From an uncultured Gammaproteobacteria bacterium (GTDB lineage: Bacteria > Pseudomonadota > Gammaproteobacteria > Coxiellales > Coxiellaceae): a stretch of 18,026 nucleotides of DNA. A model generated the notes under the pieces. That model was not told where the DNA came from, ran no database searches, and was given only the letters and a program-made list of their open reading frames with translations. The stretch covers positions 1-18,026 of the forward strand of contig CAIQCE010000283.1 of the NCBI GenBank assembly GCA_903870185.1, read 5' to 3'. The translations under genes were made by a program, and so were the position numbers. Each line of letters opens with the position of its first letter. Positions within the stretch are counted from its first letter, which is position 1. This document shows, one piece after another, positions 1 to 5,648 of this stretch.

Positions 1-76
1 CGCCCGTAGCTCAGCTGGATAGAGTACCTGGCTACGAACCAGGTGGTCGGAGGTTCGACTCCTTCCGGGCGCACCA
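1..76 (+). tRNA. tRNA-Arg(ACG), lacking its first base at the window edge
   Basis: The cloverleaf is readable. The acceptor 5' strand CGCCCG (first G just outside the window) pairs with CGGGCGC at 66-72, followed by discriminator A and an encoded CCA at 74-76. The anticodon stem CCTGG/CCAGG encloses loop CTACGAA, giving anticodon ACG, which is arginine for CGN codons. The T arm has TTCGACT with one G-U pair. In bacteria this anticodon is normally deaminated to ICG by TadA (family knowledge). The gene faces the tRNA-Arg at 343-419, and the two differ at few positions outside the anticodon arm. Confidence 0.96.
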
Positions 77-83
77 ATAAAAT

Positions 84-108
84 AAGAGGCTGAAAGCCTC
101 TTTTTTTT
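84..108 (+). terminator. Rho-independent terminator of tRNA-Arg(ACG)
   Basis: AAGAGGCT (84-91) pairs perfectly with AGCCTCTT (95-102) across a GAA loop and runs into an unbroken T tract to 108. It starts 8 bases after the tRNA CCA end. The same stem, loop and T tract occur on the minus strand at 312-336 behind the opposing tRNA. Confidence 0.9.
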
Positions 109-136
109 GCTTAGTAAAACTCCATGCTGTCTAAAA

Positions 137-246
137 TGTAGGGTGGGAAAAGAGTTAGCGTGCCCACCAAACCCGTTTTTTTGTAAAGCTAATATAAAAG
201 AATGTGTTGATTTGTTAGACCGCGCTGCGCTTGGCACTAACCTGCA
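137..246. repeat. MITE-like 110-bp element, copy A
   Basis: The element lies between the two tRNA-Arg terminators. The right part (196-246), read on the minus strand, begins GCAGGTTAGTGCCAAGCGC and ends in TTCTTTT. It matches the left part of the element at 1122-1231 with few changes. The left part (137-182) starts GTAGGGTGGG and carries GTGCCCACC followed by CCCGTTTTTTT. Both copies are about 110 bp with GTAGG-type ends pointing inward. No open frame is supported. I infer a non-autonomous repeat; the mobilising enzyme is unknown. Confidence 0.65.
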
Positions 247-311
247 TAATTTGACAAATCAGCTATCCACTCGATTTTATCAGATTTATGGGGATTCTCA
301 TTTCTCTGGGC

Positions 312-336
312 AAAAAAAAGAGGCTTTCAGCCTCTT
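312..336 (-). terminator. Rho-independent terminator of tRNA-Arg(UCG)
   Basis: On the minus strand AAGAGGCT (336-329), GAA, AGCCTCTT (325-318) runs into Ts ending at 312, six bases after the tRNA CCA. It is identical in stem, loop and tract to the terminator at 84-108. Confidence 0.88.
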
Positions 337-342
337 GTTTTT

Positions 343-419
343 TGGTGCGCCCGGAGAGATTCGAACTCCCGACACCTTGGTTCGAAGCCAAGTACTCTAT
401 CCAACTGAGCTACGGGCGC
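343..419 (-). tRNA. tRNA-Arg(UCG)
   Basis: On the minus strand the acceptor GCGCCCG (419-413) pairs with CGGGCGC (353-347), followed by A and an encoded CCA (345-343). The anticodon stem CTTGG/CCAAG encloses CTTCGAA, giving anticodon UCG for arginine. The T arm is GGGAG-TTCGAAT-CTCTC with one G-U pair. Acceptor and D arms are nearly identical to those of the tRNA at 1-76, which suggests an inverted duplication followed by anticodon change (inference). Confidence 0.96.
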
Positions 420-470
420 ATGAGTAGGGGAGGATAAAGTAGGAGGGGGTTTTTGGCAAGGTTAAATTTT

Positions 471-794
471 TCACAAACACAAAACCTGTCGCAATCCATC
501 TTCCAAAGCATTCAAATCTTCTTCAGAAAGTCGCCCAGCTGATTTTTTTAATCGACTTTTATCAACCGTACGGATCTGATCACAAACAGCAATGGCTTGC
601 TTTCCTAGGCAGGAAACTAAAATAGTAATGGGAGGTCGAGCTTGTGTGGAAGAAGATAAAGGGATTACTACTACGGTATGTCTTGCCTGATTAATAGGGG
701 TTGCTCCGACTAATACACATGGCCTTAATTTATTAATTTCAGAACCTTTAGTAGGATTTAAATCGACCCAATAAATATCACCACGATTCATCAT
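471..794 (-). CDS. MazF/PemK-type endoribonuclease toxin
   Basis: This 107-residue protein matches the MazF/PemK family, whose members are sequence-specific mRNA interferases. Visible hallmarks are the N-terminal RGDIYWVDLNP block, LRPCVLVG, VVVIPLSSS and a C-terminal DQIRTVDKSRL segment that precedes the final helix. The length is normal. Translation can start at either of two adjacent ATG codons (794 or 791); both lie inside the 3' end of the upstream antitoxin gene, giving a 14- or 17-base overlap and probable translational coupling, since no strong ribosome site of its own is seen. The antitoxin comes first, as is usual. The target sequence and toxicity cannot be read from the sequence. 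Family assignment is firm; the exact physiological role is not. Confidence 0.92.
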   Translation of the reverse strand: MMNRGDIYWVDLNPTKGSEINKLRPCVLVGATPINQARHTVVVIPLSSSTQARPPITILVSCLGKQAIAVCDQIRTVDKSRLKKSAGRLSEEDLNALEDGLRQVLCL

Positions 795-1011
795 CTAGTC
801 CATCTTGAAGTGTATTATCCCACTCCTTCATTTCTTTACCTAAGATTTTATCTTTTTCAACAGCGACTGCACACTCGTAAAGACGTTTTTCACGCTTCTC
901 TATTTCATCCTCGATAAGGGCTGCAATGACCTTGCTGCGTTGGCGTGCAGGTATAGCGGCTTTCATACGGGTTGCTAATGTGCCTGGCATTGAAATAAGG
1001 ATTTTTCTCAT
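778..1011 (-). CDS. Ribbon-helix-helix antitoxin partner of the MazF toxin
   Basis: This is a 77-residue protein. Residues 1-40 (MRKILISMPGTLATRMK..., then RSKVIAALIEDEIEKREKR) show the short beta strand and two helices of a MetJ/Arc/CopG-type DNA-binding domain. The charged C-terminal half (EKDKILGKEMKEWDNTLQDG) would wrap the toxin, as in MazE-like and PemI-like partners. I chose the ATG at 1011 because AGAGG lies about 9 bases upstream and the residues before it (MIGYTISYII...) belong to AT-rich operator sequence; an in-frame start at 1062 is possible. It overlaps the toxin gene. Autorepression through the palindromes just upstream is expected from the family. Confidence 0.85.
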   Translation of the reverse strand: MRKILISMPGTLATRMKAAIPARQRSKVIAALIEDEIEKREKRLYECAVAVEKDKILGKEMKEWDNTLQDGLDDESW

Positions 1012-1025
1012 GATAATAACCTCTA

Positions 1026-1055
1026 AGATATCTATGATATAAGATATAGTATATC
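1026..1055 (-). promoter_or_regulatory. Candidate operator of the toxin-antitoxin operon
   Basis: Two palindromes lie just before the antitoxin start: AGATATCT (1026-1033, perfect 8-mer) and GATATA-N8-TATATC (1036-1055). The whole stretch is alternating A/T with TATACT- and TATATC-like -10 candidates. RHH antitoxins usually bind such repeated palindromes and repress their own operon. Binding here is inferred from position and symmetry only. Confidence 0.5.
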
Positions 1056-1121
1056 CTATCACAATGAATATGATTAGGCTATATTATCGATAGTTTGGTG
1101 GTAACCGGGACTGTAGTATGC

Positions 1122-1231
1122 GTAGGTTAGTGCCAAGCGTAGCGCGGCCTAACAAAACAACATATTCTTTTAGTCTTGGCATTAGAAAAGAACGGGATCG
1201 TTGGCCCGCGCTATGCTTGGGACCAACCTAC
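1122..1231. repeat. MITE-like 110-bp element, copy B
   Basis: The ends are GTAGGTTAGT...CCAAGC at left and, inverted, GTAGGTTGGTCCCAAGC at right (1231 inward), so the whole is an imperfect palindrome. The left arm continues with GTAGCGCGGCCTAACA and reaches TTCTTTTAG. The right arm read inward continues CATAGCGCGGGCCAACG and reaches CCCGTTCTTTTC. It matches the right half of copy A and partial copies near 13257 and 17874. The rest of the 191-bp gap between the toxin-antitoxin genes and pit shows nothing else recognisable. Confidence 0.75.
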
Positions 1232-1253
1232 AACAGGATTAACCTACATAACT

Positions 1254-2261
1254 CTAAAGCGCAAAAGAAGCTGCCCAAGTGAAGGCAGCAGCGATAATCC
1301 CTGCGACAGGAATGGTGAATAACCATGCCCATAGGATGCGTTGAATCAAAGCCCAATTGGTCGCTAAGAGGCCTTTAGAAGTGCCTACACCGACGATGGC
1401 GCCTGTGACGGTATGAGTGGTCGAGACTGGAATACCCATATTAGTTGCAGAGAAAATAATAGCAGCTGCGGCGGTTTCAGCACAGCAGGCGCTGATAGGG
1501 GTTAGCTTGGTGATTTTAGTGCCCAGAGTGTTCACGATTCTCCAGCCACCGGCTAAAGTTCCAAGCGCCATAACTAAGTTACAGGAGATAATGACCCAAG
1601 TTGGGATATAAAACTTATCGCCGAGAATATTAGCCGAGAATAATAATACGGCGATTATCCCCATGGTTTTTTGAGCATCATTGCCCCCATGGCTTATGCT
1701 GAGGAGGGCAGACGACACTAACTGTATTTTACGAAACCAACGTTCTACTCGTTTGCCCTGATAGTTTTTAAGGAAGTGTTTCAAGATTGAGATGAGTGTT
1801 AAAGCTAGAAAAATACCGAGTAGTGGGGAAATTATGATTGAGATCAGAACTTTCATAAGGCCGAGCATCTCGATGGCTGCCCAGCCACCCTTAACCACTC
1901 CAGCGCCGACTAAACCACCGATTAAAGCGTGAGAAGAGCTAGAGGGTAGTCCAAAATACCAGGTGCAAAGGTTGAAGCTAATAGCCCCGATTAAAGCTGA
2001 AAATATGACATAGGGCTCTAGGACATTGGGTAAAATTAAGCCTGTACCGATGGTAGTAGCGACTTGTAGGTGAATAAATAAGAAGGCGATAAAGTTGAAA
2101 AAAGCAGCCCAAAATACAGCGACTGTAGGTTTTAAAACACCTGTGGCGACTACAGTTGCAATCGAGTTTGAAGCGTCGTGGAAACCATTGATAAAGTCGA
2201 AAACAAAAGCGATGAATACTACGAAATAAATAAAATATAGTGTGTGCATTCCTGCTTCCAT
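1254..2261 (-). CDS. pit: Low-affinity inorganic phosphate transporter, PiT family
   Basis: This 335-residue inner-membrane protein belongs to the PiT family, which takes up metal-phosphate or phosphate driven by an ion gradient. Both PiT signature repeats are present: FDFINGFHDASNS at residues 21-33 and SHGGNDAQKTMG at 190-201. So are the paired re-entrant motifs GLPSSSSHALIGG (104-116) and GIPVSTTHTVTGA near 280. About ten hydrophobic segments span the chain. At 335 residues it matches the short bacterial form without the long central loop of PitA. Start: ATG at 2261 or the ATG four codons later; neither has a strong ribosome site. No PhoU-like (DUF47) partner gene sits beside it, although many short PiT genes have one. 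The 176-bp stretch upstream (2262-2437) is AT-rich with no clear feature. Confidence 0.94.
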   Translation of the reverse strand: MEAGMHTLYFIYFVVFIAFVFDFINGFHDASNSIATVVATGVLKPTVAVFWAAFFNFIAFLFIHLQVATTIGTGLILPNVLEPYVIFSALIGAISFNLCTWYFGLPSSSSHALIGGLVGAGVVKGGWAAIEMLGLMKVLISIIISPLLGIFLALTLISILKHFLKNYQGKRVERWFRKIQLVSSALLSISHGGNDAQKTMGIIAVLLFSANILGDKFYIPTWVIISCNLVMALGTLAGGWRIVNTLGTKITKLTPISACCAETAAAAIIFSATNMGIPVSTTHTVTGAIVGVGTSKGLLATNWALIQRILWAWLFTIPVAGIIAAAFTWAASFAL

Positions 2262-2437
2262 TGTCTCATTATTGTAAAAACTCTTATTAGTCCATCGGTT
2301 AAGAATGGATTTTAAAGTTTATCGAGAAACATTCTATAGTGTCGATTATTTCAGTACCTGATTTTGATGCAAACTATATCATTGAATTGACAGAAATAAT
2401 AAAGAAAATTCATCAATTTTTGAAAAAAATTATTGCC

Positions 2438-2959
2438 CTATAAAAGTTCAGCATGATGCGGCTTAGCCTTATGAGGAATATGTTTGTAATAGAACTCATT
2501 AATTTCAGAAACCTTAGGTTTTCCGAGGCAACATAGTTTACTGGGATTGATAATAACACGATCTTTTAAAGCCTCACGACCTAGGAGTAGTCGATAACGA
2601 AGAGGTTCGCGATCGGAGAGAGTCAACTCCATATCCCACTGTTGATCTCCCATTCCGATATTGGTTTTGATGACGTAGCGCTCTTCTTGGAAGCCGTTAG
2701 AGCTCATTACTATGCGTTTATCTACTATTTGCGCAGTGCATTCGATTTTGATCTCAGTGTTATGTTGTAACGGATAAACTGAGAAATGAGCGTATAAGAT
2801 GCCTTTTCGAGTAAAGGGCCTGATATCAATCCCATGGATAGCTGAGGTTTTAGCACCTGTGTCGATTTTAGCTTTGATGGCGGGTATATGAAGTTCCTTT
2901 AATGAACACCATTCTTGCCATCCTATTTGCAATACTGAGTGAGATCCTTCGTTTAACAT
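2438..2959 (-). CDS. RimB-like retropepsin-fold protein (ATP-dependent zinc protease family, RimK-linked)
   Basis: This 173-residue protein belongs to the family annotated as putative ATP-dependent zinc protease (DUF785), members of which (RimB) are encoded beside rimK. Residues 28-42 contain the aspartic-protease-like triad D33-T34-G35 (AKIDTGAKTSAIH). The C-terminal half keeps LLLGREALKDRVIINPS, the second conserved block. The ATG at 2959 lies 5 bases after the rimK stop with AAGGAC just before it, so the two are co-transcribed and likely coupled. In Pseudomonas, RimB modulates RimK, which glutamylates ribosomal protein S6; by analogy this protein would tune or process that modification. 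No signal peptide or membrane helix is seen. The zinc-protease name is historical; a retropepsin-like activity is the better reading. Confidence 0.86.
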   Translation of the reverse strand: MLNEGSHSVLQIGWQEWCSLKELHIPAIKAKIDTGAKTSAIHGIDIRPFTRKGILYAHFSVYPLQHNTEIKIECTAQIVDKRIVMSSNGFQEERYVIKTNIGMGDQQWDMELTLSDREPLRYRLLLGREALKDRVIINPSKLCCLGKPKVSEINEFYYKHIPHKAKPHHAELL

Positions 2960-2964
2960 CGTCC

Positions 2965-3870
2965 TTATCCTTCATAGTGACACGTGGCCGTAATGGGTTT
3001 TGCATTTCTCTCGATATGAGAAATGATTTGTCCCGCAATATCGATTCCCGTGGCGTGCTCAATTCCTTTGAGACCAGGGGAGGAATTGACCTCCATAATT
3101 AAGGGACCGCGTTCTGAGCGGAGCATATCAACCCCAGCTAGTTTAAGTCCCATGATTTCAGCTGCTTCTATAGCAGTTTGCCGTTCTTGTTCAGTAATTT
3201 CAATGATTTTAGCATTGCCTCCTCTGTGAAGATTTGAGCGAAATTCGCCCGGCACAGCTTGGCGCTCCATGGAAGCGATGACTTCACCATCTATGACAAA
3301 ACATCGGATATCCGCTCCTCGAGCCTCTTTAATGTATTCTTGAACCATAATGTTGGTTTTGATGCCTAAAAAAGCCTCAATAATACTTTCTGCAGCCTTT
3401 GCTGTTTCTGCGAGTACAACTCCTATGCCCTGGGTGCCTTCTAGAAGCTTAACGACTAAAGGGGCTCCCCCTACCATTTGAATTAAATCACCCACATCAT
3501 TCAATGAGTGAGCAAACCCTGTAATGGGTAAGCCTATGCCTTTACGAGATAAGAGTTGTAAGGCTCTAAGTTTATCCCTGGAGCGAGTAATCGACATGGA
3601 TGAATTCACACAAAATGTGCCAATGGTTTCAAATTGCCGAACCACTGCGGCACCGTAGAAGCTAATTGAAGCTCCAATTCTAGGGATCACAGCGTCAAAG
3701 TGAGGGAGTTCTTTTCCCGCATGATGAATGGAAGGTTTATGAGAACTGATATTCATATAGCAACGAAGTGTATTGACTACATGAAATTCGTGTCCATTTG
3801 CTTCAGCTGCTTGTCGCATTCTTTGTACAGAATAGGACTTTGGATTTCGAGATAGTATGGCTATTTTCAT
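2965..3870 (-). CDS. rimK: Ribosomal protein S6 glutamate ligase RimK (ATP-grasp)
   Basis: 301 residues, the same size as E. coli RimK (300). The N-terminal pre-ATP-grasp domain begins MKIAILSRNPKSYS. The ATP-grasp core has the SRDKLRALQLLSRKGIGLP segment (about 98-118), the lid GAPLVVKLLEGTQGIGV, the QEYIKEARGADIRCFVIDG strand and the metal-binding EVNSSPGLKGIE near 262-273. RimK adds glutamates to the C terminus of ribosomal protein S6, and related enzymes make poly-glutamate. Upstream of the ATG is AGGAATTCC, about 10 bases away. A TATAAT hexamer at 3918-3923 on this strand is the likely -10. The gene is followed 5 bases later by rimB. No rimA is nearby. Confidence 0.95.
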   Translation of the reverse strand: MKIAILSRNPKSYSVQRMRQAAEANGHEFHVVNTLRCYMNISSHKPSIHHAGKELPHFDAVIPRIGASISFYGAAVVRQFETIGTFCVNSSMSITRSRDKLRALQLLSRKGIGLPITGFAHSLNDVGDLIQMVGGAPLVVKLLEGTQGIGVVLAETAKAAESIIEAFLGIKTNIMVQEYIKEARGADIRCFVIDGEVIASMERQAVPGEFRSNLHRGGNAKIIEITEQERQTAIEAAEIMGLKLAGVDMLRSERGPLIMEVNSSPGLKGIEHATGIDIAGQIISHIERNAKPITATCHYEG

Positions 3871-3917
3871 AATTAGGAATTCCTGTGAAATGAGCCGATA
3901 AAGGCGTCAAGAAGTTG

Positions 3918-3946
3918 ATTATAGACGTTGTTCGCCTTATTTGGTA
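3918..3946 (-). promoter_or_regulatory. Candidate promoter of rimK-rimB
   Basis: A perfect TATAAT occurs on the minus strand at 3923-3918, about 48 bases before the rimK start. A weak TTACCA-like -35 lies 17-18 bases upstream of it. The only support is the consensus match and its position in a 132-bp gap. Confidence 0.45.
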
Positions 3947-4002
3947 AATGGGGGTGATGCAAAAAATGCATAATGATTTAAGCACCGGAAAATGTGCAAG
4001 GA

Positions 4003-4254
4003 TTACTGGTCTTCATCAACAGGTATGCTGAAGTTTTCAAAATAGTCTTCCTCTTGGCGGCGTTGCTGCCGTTCTTCAAAATAATCTTCGAGGGCGCGAC
4101 GTGCATTGCCTCTTTTGGGGCTTTTGGAGCTTGGCCCATCTAGCTCTACCTCATCCACTTCAGCTTCTGGGTTGAAAAATACAAAATCATCATCAGCGAC
4201 GAGTAGTTCATCATCGCTATCTTCTTCATCAATAAAAGTACTATTGTCATTCAC
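4003..4254 (-). CDS. Small acidic protein, PA3496-family-like
   Basis: This acidic protein of about 83 residues has an Asp/Glu-rich N-terminal half (DEEDSDDELLVADDDF) followed by a basic-helical block, KRGNARRALEDYFEERQQRR. That block resembles the conserved core of the PA3496-family putative envelope integrity proteins of gammaproteobacteria. I chose the GTG at 4254 because AGAGGA (4269-4264) stands 9 bases upstream; a GTG at 4260 is too close to it. An in-frame ATG at 4317 would add 21 residues, but that extension reads through the ribosome site. There is no signal peptide or membrane segment. It sits alone between lexA and rimK on the same strand, separated by 132 bp from rimK. Function is unknown; the family assignment is from a short motif and is moderate. 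Confidence 0.7.
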   Translation of the reverse strand: MNDNSTFIDEEDSDDELLVADDDFVFFNPEAEVDEVELDGPSSKSPKRGNARRALEDYFEERQQRRQEEDYFENFSIPVDEDQ

Positions 4255-4331
4255 GGTCACAAATCCTCTAATTACATAAATTACGGTGGCTAGGGTAGGA
4301 CCCGTCCCTAAACCCATTTAAATTTCAGCTT

Positions 4332-4349
4332 ATATCACATATATCACAT
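4332..4349. repeat. Tandem 9-mer upstream of the small acidic gene
   Basis: ATATCACAT is repeated twice head to tail (4332-4340 and 4341-4349) in the 5' region of the PA3496-like gene. On the minus strand it reads ATGTGATAT twice, with TATAAG-like -10 material. It could be a regulator site or chance in AT-rich DNA. Confidence 0.35.
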
Positions 4350-4437
4350 ATTCTGCGATTCTAATTGTGCAAATTTATATTGATTTTAATTTAAAATGCA
4401 AGCAGAAAATTTCCGGTGGGTTTTATAAGTAGAAAGC

Positions 4438-5040
4438 TTAGGGGTTTTTGCGAATTAAACCCCTATAGATCCCCTGAATTTGAATGCGTTCTGCAGGGTA
4501 GTCTACAGTTTGAAATTCGGCATTAGCCGGGATAAGGCTGATAGTGTTTTTCTCTGTGTTGAAGCGAATTCGTTTTAAAGTCGCCTCTGCATTGTCAATT
4601 AGGGCCACTACGATCTGGCCATTATGAGCTGTTTGACTTGATTCACAGATGACTAAATCTCCATCCATGATGCCTTCATCCATCATAGAGTTGCCTTTGA
4701 CTCGTAGGGCAAATTGTTGGGATCCAGCAAAAAAACTCTGTATATCGATATTTTCTTCTATTCCAATAGCCTCAATCGGGTGACCAGCGGCAATACAACC
4801 AATCAGAGGAATTTGGCTTTCTTTACGATCAAGGGCTGTGTTGAGTTCAATGTTACGATGTCGGTGTGGAGTTAAACGAATATAATTTGAGGCAACTAAG
4901 GCTTTTAAGTATCGATGGACCACTCCTCGGGACTGAATACCAATGCCCTCTGCAATTTCAGCGGCAGTAGGGGAATGCTGATGTTGTTTTATGAATTTCT
5001 TAATGAATTCATAGGTTTTTACTTGGCTCATAGTTAACAT
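4438..5040 (-). CDS. lexA: LexA-family self-cleaving transcriptional repressor
   Basis: This 200-residue protein has LexA architecture. A winged-helix DNA-binding domain (about 1-65) contains the PTAAEIAEGIG helix and recognition helix SRGVVHRYLKAL. The S24 latent-protease domain has cleavage site A85-G86 (CIAAGHP), nucleophile S118 (VKGNSMMDEGIMDGD) and lysine K156 (AEATLKRI). In the SOS response RecA filaments trigger cleavage at Ala-Gly and derepress DNA-repair genes. The recognition helix (SRGVVHRYLKAL) differs from the E. coli type (SPNAAEEHLKAL), so the operator need not be the E. coli box. Start is ATG at 5040 or, three codons later, 5031. The small gene at 5059-5250 ends 18 bases upstream, so the two probably form an operon. 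L. pneumophila is generally described as lacking LexA, which makes this gene notable if the organism is a relative. Confidence 0.92.
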   Translation of the reverse strand: MLTMSQVKTYEFIKKFIKQHQHSPTAAEIAEGIGIQSRGVVHRYLKALVASNYIRLTPHRHRNIELNTALDRKESQIPLIGCIAAGHPIEAIGIEENIDIQSFFAGSQQFALRVKGNSMMDEGIMDGDLVICESSQTAHNGQIVVALIDNAEATLKRIRFNTEKNTISLIPANAEFQTVDYPAERIQIQGIYRGLIRKNP

Positions 5041-5058
5041 TCTACATTCCCCTCATAG

Positions 5059-5250
5059 TTAAGAGACAGCTGCAGTCTTTCGACAACGGCGAACAATACG
5101 CCCATACTGATCCATAATGACTCCGGATGTTCCCGATGATATCTCCTGGATTTGATTTAGCAAGTAGGCGGTTAATAAGTTTAAATCACTGCCTGATCGA
5201 TTGCTAAGTGCTTGGTCTTGAGCATAAAGTGTTGCGGTGTAGGTGTTCAT
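5059..5250 (-). CDS. Small uncharacterised protein upstream of lexA
   Basis: I do not recognise the family. The predicted protein has 63 residues (MNTYTATLYAQDQALSNRS...) with a central amphipathic helix (DLNLLTAYLLNQIQEIS) and a basic tail (GRIVRRCRKTAAVS). I chose the ATG at 5250 because GGAGAAGAAGAT directly precedes it with good spacing. An in-frame start at 5370 would give 103 residues but has no clear ribosome site. It ends 18 bases before lexA on the same strand, so it is probably the first gene of the lexA operon. In Pseudomonas the cell-division inhibitor sulA sits next to lexA, but no SulA similarity is visible here. The operon position suggests an SOS-linked role (inference only). 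Confidence 0.7.
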   Translation of the reverse strand: MNTYTATLYAQDQALSNRSGSDLNLLTAYLLNQIQEISSGTSGVIMDQYGRIVRRCRKTAAVS

Positions 5251-5434
5251 ATCTTCTTCTCCATTATTTTTAATAATTGATGTAAATAGGTGGATACTCA
5301 AATGGGTCGCTTGGCCTTCTTCCATGGCTTCAAGAGTGTTTCTATCCGTAGAGCCCAGCATGCTATCCATAGCCTAGTTGAGCGACTCAAGGACTAAGTT
5401 GAGTACCCGCCTATTTCCATCTTCCATGAAAGAT

Positions 5435-5463
5435 AGAGTACATAGAGAGTACGTTTGTGTCAA
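5435..5463 (-). promoter_or_regulatory. Candidate promoter with GTAC-N7-GTAC direct repeat
   Basis: On the minus strand a perfect TTGACA (5463-5458) is followed after 17 bases by TACTCT (5440-5435). GTAC occurs at 5449-5452 and 5438-5441, exactly 11 bp apart, within and at the edge of the spacer. This geometry matches the known alphaproteobacterial LexA box GTTC-N7-GTTC with one base changed. Downstream, TTGAG (5378-5382), CTCAA (5386-5390) and TTGAGT (5399-5404) form overlapping palindromes. Promoter and operator roles are inferred. Confidence 0.5.
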
Positions 5464-5522
5464 ATGAATTTTCCTCTTTCTCTTTGCTCTTCTATTCGAT
5501 AGGTGAGGTGCGATATGCTGGC

Positions 5523-5648
5523 CTAATACTTTTGGGAAAGGCTGGTCCGAGGAGAAGTGCTATTCCTGCTTCTATTCCAGCTGAGGGTATGGGCGGCCGC
5601 AGCCGGGGCTCCAAGGGCAGGGGCAGCTGGTTCCCGCTGAGGGATGGT
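5523..5648 (-). other. GC-rich Ala/Pro-coding stretch in frame after the fdxA stop
   Basis: Between the lexA-operon promoter and fdxA lies an unusually GC-rich patch (about 5570-5645, including GCGGCCGC). Read on the minus strand in the fdxA frame, 41 sense codons follow the fdxA TAA before a TAG at 5525-5523. They include PQREPAAPALGAPAAAA. A near-direct repeat, GCTGAGGGTATGG and GCTGAGGGATGG, brackets the patch on the plus strand. It may be an ancestral C-terminal extension cut off by the TAA, or an acquired repeat. The rest of the 398-bp gap (5251-5648) holds only the leader and promoter of the small gene. Confidence 0.4.

Noticed and set aside
107..427. 106-residue plus-strand frame crossing the repeat and the minus-strand tRNA
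   Set aside because: Its C-terminal part (GEIRTPDTLVRSQVLYPTELRA) is the well-known false translation of an antisense tRNA gene. No ribosome site or homologue is apparent.
1254..2261. Missing PhoU-like gene beside pit as evidence of a broken operon
   Set aside because: Many genomes keep pit without an adjacent partner, and the neighbouring space contains only a repeat and short AT-rich sequence with no gene remnant.
2868..3229. Three short frames overlapping rimB/rimK on both strands
   Set aside because: All are shadows of rimK and rimB coding sequence with no independent start site or composition.
5064..5078. Palindrome-like AGACAGCTGCAGTCT as a possible SOS box
   Set aside because: It lies inside the 3' coding end of the small gene and does not match CTGT-N8-ACAG; symmetry is partial and position is poor for a promoter.
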